Shown: piece after piece, positions 6,449 through 13,675 of the stretch
How the letters are laid out: every line of letters starts with the position of its first letter
Position numbering within the stretch: the stretch's first letter is position 1
Source of the DNA: JAKLQR01 sp963753165
Lineage (GTDB): Bacteria; Nitrospirota; Thermodesulfovibrionia; Thermodesulfovibrionales; SM23-35
Direction of reading: 5' to 3'
Assembly: GCA_963753165.1 (NCBI GenBank)
Contig: CAVWBP010000036.1
Location: 1 to 13,675, forward strand
DNA: 13,675 nucleotides
The notes under the pieces: model-generated
Told to the model about the DNA's origin: nothing
What the model saw: only the letters and a program-made list of their open reading frames with translations
The model's database searches: none
Translations under genes and position numbers: made by a program

Positions 6449-7568
6449 TTACAGTTTCCGCATCTGGTTTTTTAAGGAGAAACCGCGAAGGGTTGGGGCC
6501 TTGTTCCCTTTGTACTGGATGAGGACATTATGCGTCTCCCCAAGCGTGCCGGGCAGGATCAGTCTCTTGATCTTTGCGACTTCGAAAAGGTAATCCTTTG
6601 AATTCTTATACAGTTCGGTGATCATTTTATCGATGCCGAGTGATACAAGGTAAGTGCCCTGCTGGCAGAAGCCGAGCGTCATGAAGCCGTATTCTTCTCC
6701 CCATTTCTTCACCGAAGAAAAATTTACATGGGCGGTGATATCCTGATCTCCGGTATTCGCGAACGGGTCCTCGTTGACCTGATGCCTGAAGTAACACATG
6801 AGCGTACCCCTGTTCCGTTCTTCGCTGTAATATTCCTGTGACGGATGGCCGTAATCTATCGTGACGATAAACCCTTCTGAAAGAATACCGGACGCCGACC
6901 TGAGCCATTCCTTAATCCTGAGGTTTATCTCTGTTCTGTAGCCAGGGGGGAAGGACAGGGAGAATTCTTCCAGATAACCGGAAAGGGCAGGGGTGCTTAA
7001 ATCGCCTTTTGTTTCTTTGAATAGTCCATTTTCTGCAGTAACATAGATCTCTCTCAGGGTGTCCTCCATCTCAACGAGATGGACAGGAAAGGCGTCGAGC
7101 AGTTCATTCGAAAGAATGCAGCCGGAGATGATCCCAATTTCCTCCAGAGAAGAGACCCATTGCACTTTATGAGAAAGACCGCTGAGGAGTTTTTGCTGTT
7201 TCTCTCTCATGGAGGGATGAGGTTCGACTATCACATATCTCAGGGCGTCAAAGAACTCTCTCTTTGCGAGGTAATTGAGAAGATCCAGACAAAGATGACC
7301 GGTTCCTGCGCCGGGTTCGACCGCGTGAAAGACTGACGGTTTCCCCATGATTTCCCACATCTCTTCAAGCTGTCTTCCCAGGAGTGCGCCGAATACGGGA
7401 TGGAGATGCTGGCTCGTATAATAGTCTCCTGCTTTCCCGATCTCGATCTTCCCGGATGCGTAATAGCCGAGACCTGGTTCATACAGGGCCATGTCCATGA
7501 AGGCCTCAAATGTGATCGGACCCTCGTTGTGTGATCTTTTCGATAATCTTCTTTTCCAGTCGGCTCAT
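6449..7568 (-). CDS. MidA/NDUFAF7-family SAM-dependent methyltransferase, N-terminal +1 shift
   Basis: DUF185 (Methyltransf_28) family. Mitochondrial members (MidA/NDUFAF7) methylate an arginine of a complex I subunit; bacterial substrates are mostly unknown. From the first in-frame ATG (7498) the protein is 349 aa. It has MALYEPGLGYY (3-13), a GDYYTS segment (25-30), SAM motif I EPGAGTG (61-67), NELLDAFP (131-138), the acidic IDYGHPS region and the closing RLILPGTLGE near the C-terminus. The family normally begins earlier with GPITFEAFM. Here PITFEAFM is encoded just upstream in the same frame but has no start codon. A typical opening, MSRLEKKIIEKITQRG, begins at ATG 7568 in the next frame. 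One extra base near 7520 (GGGTCCG) would explain this. The gene follows addB by 31 bp and is probably the third gene of that operon. Confidence 0.88.
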
Positions 7569-7599
7569 AAAAGAGTCTGCGAACAAGTTAATAGTTACC

Positions 7600-10428
7600 T
7601 TACATCCTTCGTGTCTTTACAATCCACTGCGTGTCACAGAGGTACTGATAATCGCAATTCGGGCAGATATTCTTTTTGTCGGTAGTGGGAAGAAAGGGGA
7701 TGTCATGGTCGACGATTTCTCCGAGCAGCCTGAATAGTATCTTCTCCAGAACCGGTAAAAATTTCCTTTGCCCCTCGTTATCAAAAAGGGGAAGTTCAAT
7801 ATCACGGTTGATTGTTGAACGGCCGAGCAGGAGAAACATGGCGTCTGTATTTTCGATCTTTGTTCCCTTCCATTCTGAATACAGAAGGAGATAGAAGGGG
7901 AGCTGAAGGCTGCCGATAGCTTCGTTCCATGTCTCTCTTTTCTCAAGGTCGAGTTTCTGGAAATTGATTTTCAGATAAGAAGGGTTTGACCCTGTCTTAT
8001 AATCAACTATAACAGTACGTTCACCCCTTTGCTCGATGCTGTCAATGCGGCCTCTGAGAAGAAAAGACTGTTTTGATGCCTTAATATCCACCTCTGTACC
8101 GAGAAACACCAGGGATTCCTTTCCCATAATATCAGGATAATACTTTGTGATGAGGTCACGCAGATGGTTCTTTATCTGCCTCTTCAGCAGGTACGTGGCT
8201 CCAGAGGGGTTTTCGCCGAATCTCTGTGCAAAAAGCCTCTCGATATGAATATCCATGTCATCCGGGTTGATGTCATTCTGTTTCAGCGGTCTTCCTTTCC
8301 TGTTCTGAAAGTAGCCTGAAAGGACGGAATGAACGAATTCTCCAATATCAGCGCGCTCGATGTCACCCGAAAAATCCTCTTTGCTCTTCAGGTTCAGAAC
8401 ATAGGAGTAATAGAAGGCGAGCTGGCATTTCAGATAGGCGTCCAGAGTCGTCGCGCTGTAAGTGAACTGTTTCAGGAAACTCACTATCCCATCGTTTTTT
8501 ACGATTTCTCCGGGATTTCTGTTTCCGAGGCTGACACGGTACTGTACGGTGTTGAGGTACTTCCTCACGTTCCGTTCCCTGTCTTTTTTCTGCTTTTCCC
8601 AGAGAAGACGTTCTGCGAACCGGGATTTTTCTTTTCTGTCGTTTTCCACGAAGAAGAGATGAAATTCTTTTGCGCCATGGAAAATATTCTCGAAGTAATA
8701 TGAGATAAGGGCGTCTCTGTCGCGGTATGTCGGTATGTTGAGTATCTCCCTTGCTTTCAGCGGGAGGAGGGAATCTTCTCTTTTCGTGTCAGGCAGCACC
8801 TCTTCGTTGGCGTCGAGGAGAAAGACCCTGTCGAACTGCAGGGTTCTTGTCTCAAGAAATCCGAGGACCTGGAGTCCCCGCACAGGTACGCCTTCAAATG
8901 GCGTATGACAGGTCATAAGGTATTTTCTGAAAAAAACGAAGTAGCCGGTGATTTCAGTGAATGTAATGTCCTTCATGAAAGAATGTTGTATGGTATCGAG
9001 CGCCTTAATGAGTGACTCGGCAAAAGGATGAAAGAGAGGATGAAGCCGTGCGGTGCTGTTCCTGTAGATATATAGAAGCACGTCAGCGCATTTTACCGCG
9101 AAGTCCCTGACGTTCTCAAAAGAGAGGAATTTCTCTATGGTATGTTTGTGAATATTCCCGAGATGCCGCTTTATCTCAGCGGCTGGTATGTCTTCCGCAT
9201 CTGTTATGCCGGAAAGAACGTTCAGGGAAGATACGGTCTCTTCTATTTCACGAAGGGTCGCGAAGGTTTTCGTTCTGGAGCGGACAAGGTTTTCTTCAAT
9301 CGCATGAAACATGATCCTTGTGGGTTCAGACACGCCGTTGAAATAGATGTTCTTCGTATAGGGATGGAGTACAAATTTAAGATAATCGGGAATATAGATA
9401 CGCTCACCGTCCATGTTGGCGACAAGTTCCATGAGATTATTGAGAAAACCGAATACCGGGGTGCGTACTATTGGATATCCGACGGATATGTTGTAGCTGT
9501 CTTCATCGAACGAGGACAGGCATTGACGGAGGAGCGGGAAGAGTGTTTCTGAAGAAGGAAGCACGATGACTGTTTTTTCGTTCAGTTCCGGTTCTATCGC
9601 GTTCAGCATGCTGTTCAGAGCAAAAACCTGTCCGTGGGTATCGGGGCTTGCGCAGAAATTCACCATCGGGCCTTCATTTTCCTCGCTCTCATCGCCGGTT
9701 GCAATTCCCATGAATGAAATCTGATCTTTCAGCCCAGTGCCGTTCTGGAACAGAAACAGGGTGTCTTCCCGCCGGGCCAGTTTTTTACATAGCGTTTTTT
9801 CAGATGTCGTAAACGCGTAGAATCCCGCAAAAATGATCTTTCGGAAATTATCCGGAAAGATATCCGATACCTGTTCGGAAACAGTACGGTACCGGAGTGA
9901 ACGCGTGGAACAGCCGAGTTCCTGCACTCTCTGATAGAACTTCTCATAGAAATGCGATAAGGACTGAAGTCTTTTCGCGGAATTGACAGGGATATTCTCG
10001 CCGGCCAGGGTTTCCACACCCCTGAACGCATGCGCGGATACGCATTCCATATAGAGTTCTTCGAGGTCATTATATATCTTCAGTCCGAGGGGGAAGAAAC
10101 TGTCAGGGGTCAGGAAGCCGTGCTTGCCGAGAGGGTTTGGTGCGTGTCTGTGTAGGTCATAGAGGACTGCTATTGCGTCTATGGTCTCCAGTCTTCTGTC
10201 GGAATGAACAGTTTCGTAGAGACGGTCTATGAATTCATCCATCGATAAGATGCAGGGGGGAATGATGCTGCCCCGCATCCTCTCTGCAAGGGTTTTCCTG
10301 AGAAAATGGGCGGGCCTCTTGCCGGGGAACACTACAAGATTTGCAGAGTAGTCATGTCCTTCCCGGATGAGATCAGAGACGATTTCTTCGATGAGATTGC
10401 TTCCCCGGTGAACGATTCTGATGCTCAT
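7600..10428 (-). CDS. addB: AddB-like helicase-nuclease subunit with Fe-S PD-(D/E)XK nuclease
   Basis: 942 aa, shorter than Bacillus AddB (about 1166). AddB is the partner that, with AddA, resects double-strand breaks for RecA loading. The N-terminus LVVFPGKRPAHFLRKTL (31-47) has no GxGKT Walker A, as expected for the helicase-like but often ATPase-inactive AddB fold. The C-terminal nuclease shows H700 (GEFVHSVL), D796 (RGRID), D809 and K811 (VDYKTG) and QLPFY (842-846). Four cysteines match the AddB Fe-S staple: C668 (KCQLAFYY) and C922, C925, C931 (CPNCDYQYLC, spacing C-x2-C-x5-C). Start ATG 10428 overlaps the addA stop as ATGA, and GGAG lies 6 nt upstream of it (10435-10438). The frame stays open to 10473, but that would need a start inside addA with less support. 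Frame intact. Confidence 0.92.
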   Translation of the reverse strand: MSIRIVHRGSNLIEEIVSDLIREGHDYSANLVVFPGKRPAHFLRKTLAERMRGSIIPPCILSMDEFIDRLYETVHSDRRLETIDAIAVLYDLHRHAPNPLGKHGFLTPDSFFPLGLKIYNDLEELYMECVSAHAFRGVETLAGENIPVNSAKRLQSLSHFYEKFYQRVQELGCSTRSLRYRTVSEQVSDIFPDNFRKIIFAGFYAFTTSEKTLCKKLARREDTLFLFQNGTGLKDQISFMGIATGDESEENEGPMVNFCASPDTHGQVFALNSMLNAIEPELNEKTVIVLPSSETLFPLLRQCLSSFDEDSYNISVGYPIVRTPVFGFLNNLMELVANMDGERIYIPDYLKFVLHPYTKNIYFNGVSEPTRIMFHAIEENLVRSRTKTFATLREIEETVSSLNVLSGITDAEDIPAAEIKRHLGNIHKHTIEKFLSFENVRDFAVKCADVLLYIYRNSTARLHPLFHPFAESLIKALDTIQHSFMKDITFTEITGYFVFFRKYLMTCHTPFEGVPVRGLQVLGFLETRTLQFDRVFLLDANEEVLPDTKREDSLLPLKAREILNIPTYRDRDALISYYFENIFHGAKEFHLFFVENDRKEKSRFAERLLWEKQKKDRERNVRKYLNTVQYRVSLGNRNPGEIVKNDGIVSFLKQFTYSATTLDAYLKCQLAFYYSYVLNLKSKEDFSGDIERADIGEFVHSVLSGYFQNRKGRPLKQNDINPDDMDIHIERLFAQRFGENPSGATYLLKRQIKNHLRDLITKYYPDIMGKESLVFLGTEVDIKASKQSFLLRGRIDSIEQRGERTVIVDYKTGSNPSYLKINFQKLDLEKRETWNEAIGSLQLPFYLLLYSEWKGTKIENTDAMFLLLGRSTINRDIELPLFDNEGQRKFLPVLEKILFRLLGEIVDHDIPFLPTTDKKNICPNCDYQYLCDTQWIVKTRRM

Positions 10429-13400
10429 GATATTCTCCGCGCCTCTCCGGTATCCACATACACAAGGATGCATTCAACTTTCCTTGCGGGGAACAATTCC
10501 TCTGCAATTTTCAGATACTTCTTCATCTGGACTGTGTAGGTATCTTCTTCCGAACGGTCTTTGCCGGTCTTGTAATCAAGAATCGTGACTATGTCACTAT
10601 CGATGACTATCCTGTCCATCCTGAGAAGCCTCCCGGTCCGGTCGGCGACCTCCCACTCTGTTTTCACCACTCTTTCGGGCTTTTTCCTGAAATATCCGGC
10701 AACATCCTTATGCGTTATAAGAGAAACTATGAGGTCATGCATTTCGGCGTCAGGGAACCCGGCGCCTGTTTCTCTCTTCACCTTCTCTATGATTTCCGAA
10801 ACTCTTGTTAATATATCCATGCCTGCATAATCAATGAAGGAAAGCACCCGGTGCACGAATTCACCCCTCTGTTTTTCGTATATATTCAGCATTTCCTCAG
10901 GGCCTGCGCGGAACTCGATCTTTCTGGCCATATGGAGAAGCGGCGTGGGGACTGAAAAGTCATCCTTCATTTTTTTCGTATACAGAGGTTTTTCCGATGG
11001 GGGAAACTCATCGAAGGGGAGGAGGTCGAGAGGATACTTGCGGTTTTTGCCGCTCACCCCTATGACATAAAGTTCATATTGTGAGCGGGTAAACCCGACA
11101 TAAAGGGAGTTCAGGCTGTTGACTTTATCCTTTCTCTGCTCTTCGGCATAGAGTTCGGCAGAATGCGCGTCATGGGCTGCAATTTCCCTGTTGATCTTCA
11201 ATAACCGGATGCCGTTCCGGTCGTTTTCGATAATATAATCGAATCCTCGCGGGAACTCTTCGTAGAGCAGAAGGATTACTACGGGGAACCCGAGTCCCTT
11301 TGCCTTATGGATCGTCATGACCCGCACAGCGTCATAATCCTTCGGCACATTCATGTCCCAATCCGATTCACTGATCTCACCCATCTGTCCGTCATCTGCA
11401 AAAAGCAGAAAATCACCGATGCTGGTATATCCTCCGCCCTCAAGGTCTTTCACGGTTTCGAGTATCTTGACCAGAGTGGATTCTTCTTCCCTGAATGTTT
11501 CGAATATCCTGAAAGCGCTGAATATTTCCGTAATAAGGTCATACAAAGGTAAATACCCCGCTGATTTGAAGAGCCCTGCAAAGTATGTTTCCCAGAGCAC
11601 AGGAAACGTTCTCTGGAATGCCTTGTATAGGGGGAGCTCGTTTCTCTGCGTGAAAAGGAAGTTCCTGATCTCTTCTTTCTCTTTCTGTTCTTCCGAGATT
11701 CTCCTGCTGAAAACCTCGCCCAGAAGAAATGTTGCAAAGGAGAGGTTTTTCGTGGGAGAATCGAGAAATTTCAGGAGGGCAAAAATTTCACCTGTCAGCT
11801 TCCTCCTCCGGATATCGAGGCTGCTGAAGGAGATAAATCCTATCTTCTTTTCGTTCAGCCAGGTCGTGACCCTTACTGCGTCCTCGTTTTTCTGTGTGAG
11901 GACCGCGATATCTCCACAAGAGTAGCCACGTGTGCAAAGGTCCTGGATCAGTTCCTGGATTTTCTGTTTTTCAGGAGGGTCCTCTTCATTTTTTTCATGA
12001 ATGGTGACTTCAACATACCCTTCGGCTCCTTCAGCATTATGCGGTGTCTGTGTGTAATTGGTAAGGCCGCTCCTTTCTGCAGCCTCCCGGTAAAGAGGGA
12101 TTTCCGGCGCCAGGCCCTGAAAAACCCTGCGGGTGAATTCAAGTATTCTGCTTCTGCTTCTGTAATTGATGCCGAGCTCTTTTTCGAACGGCTCTGCAGA
12201 CAGGAAGGGACTGATGATTCCGCAGTCCCTCATTATCGTGTAATCTGCATCCCTGAACCCGTAGATTGCCTGTTTCGTGTCGCCTACAACAAAGAGACTG
12301 CCACCCTGTGAGAGAGAGTTGTCGATCAGCGGAATAAGGTTCTGCCACTGTATGGGGGCCGTATCCTGAAATTCATCGATCAGGAAATGATAGACGATAT
12401 CTCCAAGCCTGAAATACACATCCGGGACGATCGATCCGCTGAGATACTCCGTGAGATACCGGTTGATGTCTTCTATAAATACTTTGCCCTGAAGTCTTTT
12501 TATCGACTCGATAATGGTGCTGAATGCCCCATAAACCAGAATATAAGGGACGCAGACAGAACGACTGTGGAGGAATGCGAATTGACTCACCAGTCCTTTC
12601 AACCCTGACCAGTGCGCCTGTATCTCTTCGTATGAATCCTGAAGAGACTGTTGTTTCTTCCCCGGTTTCTTCACAGGGGGAAGTTTAAGTCCTTTGCCGA
12701 AAATATCCGCGAAGTTGTTCTCTTTGACAGCAGATCTCACCGCATCGTATGATGAATTCAGGCTTTTCTCAAGAGATGATTTAATTATCAAATTATCAAT
12801 AAGATCCAAGAGACAGCTAATCTTTAACTTTAAGTCATCAAGTTCCTTCCCTTCGTTTGTCAGAAGGGGTGTTCTGCCGACGGCTGAAGTCTTTCGGTGG
12901 ATTTTTTTGATCTCTTCAAGAATCGTACCGGAAGGTTCCCATAGAAAGGCTGTCCCGGACTTCTTGTTTCCCCCGATACTGTCGATAATATGCTCAAAAA
13001 GTACAGTTTCATCGGTATGTTCCCTTACATTTCTAAGAAAAAGGTTGAACGCGTATTCCATAACCGATTCATTATTCAGGAGAATATCGAATTCAGGATG
13101 GTATCCGAAATCGATTGCCGATGCTTTGAATACAGTTGCCATGAAACTGTCTATGGTCTTTACCTGAAAATCAGAGTAATTGCCGAGTATCTCTTCTATG
13201 AGAGTTCCGGCACGTTCACTCATTCTTTCGTTCCCGATAGAAACAACCTGCCTGAGTTCGTCGAGAACATCAGGTTTTTCGAAATACGCGTCCTTGAGCC
13301 ATTCGAGAACCCGTTCCTTCATCTCTTTCGCGGCATTATTCGAGAAAGTTACCGCGAGGATGTTCCTGAGGCTGTTATGATGAATTCTTTCGGACAGGAT

Positions 13401-13514
13401 GAACTGTACGAACCGCTGGGTGAGGGCATAAGTTTTCCCGGAGCCTGCGGAGGCCTTGAGGATCATGAAATGCGGGAATGAGATCTCAGTGTCTTTCTGT
13501 AAAATTGAGCTCAT
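10425..13514 (-). CDS. addA: AddA-like ATP-dependent helicase-nuclease (UvrD/RecB superfamily)
   Basis: 1029 aa, an SF1A helicase with a C-terminal nuclease. Walker A is ASAGSGKT (21-28), motif Ia AVTFSNNAAKEM (54-65), Walker B LIDEFQDT (378-385), motif III VGDTKQAIYGFR (410-421), motif IV INYRS, motif V TIHKAKGLGF (734-743) and motif VI LYVGFTR (804-810). The RecB-family nuclease has H888 (GEFVHRVL), D967 (RMDRIV), D980 and K982 (LDYKTG) and Q996/Y1000 (QMKKY). All catalytic residues look present. With AddB it should unwind and degrade broken DNA ends in the cytoplasm. The order addA then addB is the reverse of Bacillus addB-addA; the 4-bp ATGA overlap implies coupled translation. At 1029 residues it is compact compared with about 1230 in Bacillus. 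The ribosome site is weak (AGAGAA, about 13 nt before the ATG). Bacteroidetes-style AddA is the closest kind I recall. Confidence 0.94.
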   Translation of the reverse strand: MSSILQKDTEISFPHFMILKASAGSGKTYALTQRFVQFILSERIHHNSLRNILAVTFSNNAAKEMKERVLEWLKDAYFEKPDVLDELRQVVSIGNERMSERAGTLIEEILGNYSDFQVKTIDSFMATVFKASAIDFGYHPEFDILLNNESVMEYAFNLFLRNVREHTDETVLFEHIIDSIGGNKKSGTAFLWEPSGTILEEIKKIHRKTSAVGRTPLLTNEGKELDDLKLKISCLLDLIDNLIIKSSLEKSLNSSYDAVRSAVKENNFADIFGKGLKLPPVKKPGKKQQSLQDSYEEIQAHWSGLKGLVSQFAFLHSRSVCVPYILVYGAFSTIIESIKRLQGKVFIEDINRYLTEYLSGSIVPDVYFRLGDIVYHFLIDEFQDTAPIQWQNLIPLIDNSLSQGGSLFVVGDTKQAIYGFRDADYTIMRDCGIISPFLSAEPFEKELGINYRSRSRILEFTRRVFQGLAPEIPLYREAAERSGLTNYTQTPHNAEGAEGYVEVTIHEKNEEDPPEKQKIQELIQDLCTRGYSCGDIAVLTQKNEDAVRVTTWLNEKKIGFISFSSLDIRRRKLTGEIFALLKFLDSPTKNLSFATFLLGEVFSRRISEEQKEKEEIRNFLFTQRNELPLYKAFQRTFPVLWETYFAGLFKSAGYLPLYDLITEIFSAFRIFETFREEESTLVKILETVKDLEGGGYTSIGDFLLFADDGQMGEISESDWDMNVPKDYDAVRVMTIHKAKGLGFPVVILLLYEEFPRGFDYIIENDRNGIRLLKINREIAAHDAHSAELYAEEQRKDKVNSLNSLYVGFTRSQYELYVIGVSGKNRKYPLDLLPFDEFPPSEKPLYTKKMKDDFSVPTPLLHMARKIEFRAGPEEMLNIYEKQRGEFVHRVLSFIDYAGMDILTRVSEIIEKVKRETGAGFPDAEMHDLIVSLITHKDVAGYFRKKPERVVKTEWEVADRTGRLLRMDRIVIDSDIVTILDYKTGKDRSEEDTYTVQMKKYLKIAEELFPARKVECILVYVDTGEARRIS

Positions 13515-13539
13515 GGCAGTTTATTGTTCTCTGCATGAC

Positions 13540-13568
13540 AATATAACTTTTTGCGAGGGTTTTTGCCA
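13540..13568 (-). promoter_or_regulatory. Candidate promoter of the addA-addB-midA operon
   Basis: On the minus strand TATATT (13545-13540) matches 5 of 6 bases of the -10 consensus. At 17-nt spacing the -35 would be TGGCAA (13568-13563), only 3 of 6. Transcription would start about 19 nt ahead of the addA ATG. The DNA further upstream is AT-rich. Weak evidence. Confidence 0.35.
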
Positions 13569-13592
13569 TGATGAAACTGTACGGAAAAAGAG

Positions 13593-13604
13593 AAACAGCT
13601 GTTT
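13593..13604. promoter_or_regulatory. Perfect 12-bp palindrome upstream of addA
   Basis: AAACAGCTGTTT is fully self-complementary and lies about 60-70 bp upstream of the predicted addA transcription start. It could be an operator for a dimeric regulator. It does not match the LexA boxes I know of (CTGT-N8-ACAG or GAAC-N4-GTTC), so an SOS role is not claimed. Confidence 0.35.
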
Positions 13605-13675
13605 AGCATCCGGTTAAAAAATAATAAAAAATGAGAATATTTCGAAGAAAAAGCAGGAATGGAATAGAAATTAAT

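Noticed and set aside
8329..8703. Plus-strand open frames inside addA and addB (for example 8329-8703, 9142-9552, 11353-11925, 12694-13167)
   Set aside because: They are antisense shadows of the two long, motif-rich genes and have no ribosome sites or family signals of their own.
3436..13514. Possible new antiphage defence island (kinase, nuclease-helicase, methyltransferase)
   Set aside because: The helicase and nuclease genes are a standard AddA/AddB pair with all expected motifs. The methyltransferases belong to RNA and MidA families, and no mobile-element, phage or known defence gene is present.
13550..13568. Sigma54 promoter (TGGCA...GCA) upstream of addA
   Set aside because: The GG and GC elements are 11 nt apart, not the required 10, and the -12 element is CTCGCA rather than TTGCA.

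Overview
The window (about 13.7 kb) looks like chromosomal housekeeping DNA from a Gram-negative bacterium. Intermediate GC, good Shine-Dalgarno sites, a PilZ protein, a MidA-family methyltransferase and compact AddA/AddB subunits would fit Nitrospirota or a Desulfobacterota-like lineage. That placement is inferred from the style of the genes; the window has no rRNA or other phylogenetic marker. I see no tRNA, rRNA, CRISPR array, transposase or phage gene.

Left part (1-4930, all + strand). First comes a promoter region built on a striking concentric dyad (12-70). It is followed by an RhlE-type DEAD-box RNA helicase (122-1521) that is broken by about a dozen frame changes although nearly every helicase motif is still readable. 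After a gene-poor stretch come a small ribbon-helix-helix-like protein (1994-2191), a THUMP-domain RNA methyltransferase (2258-3416, two single-base frame breaks), an atypical kinase-fold protein (3436-4433, three frame breaks) and an intact UspA-type universal stress protein (4460-4927). The tight spacing of the last three suggests an operon.

Middle (4930-6450). A single-pass membrane protein with a Cache/PAS-like extracytoplasmic domain and no output domain (5085-5627) has its own -10 box. It converges on a PilZ-domain protein (5950-6279, - strand). The gap between them carries REP-like palindromes.

Right part (6449-13675, - strand). A probable addA-addB-midA operon reads leftwards from a promoter region near 13540-13604. 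AddA (UvrD-type helicase plus nuclease) and AddB (inactive helicase-like subunit plus Fe-S nuclease) overlap by ATGA and should form the double-strand-break-resecting helicase-nuclease. MidA follows 31 bp later, with an apparent +1 shift in its first codons.

The main anomaly is the uneven distribution of indels. They are dense in the left 1.5 kb, fewer to about 4.25 kb, and nearly absent in the right 9 kb. Most behave as single-base losses and leave motifs intact, so sequencing or assembly error near a contig edge is at least as likely as gene decay. No clearly new biological system is visible. The candidates most worth a second look are the promoter dyad, the atypical kinase/USP pair and the orphan sensor.
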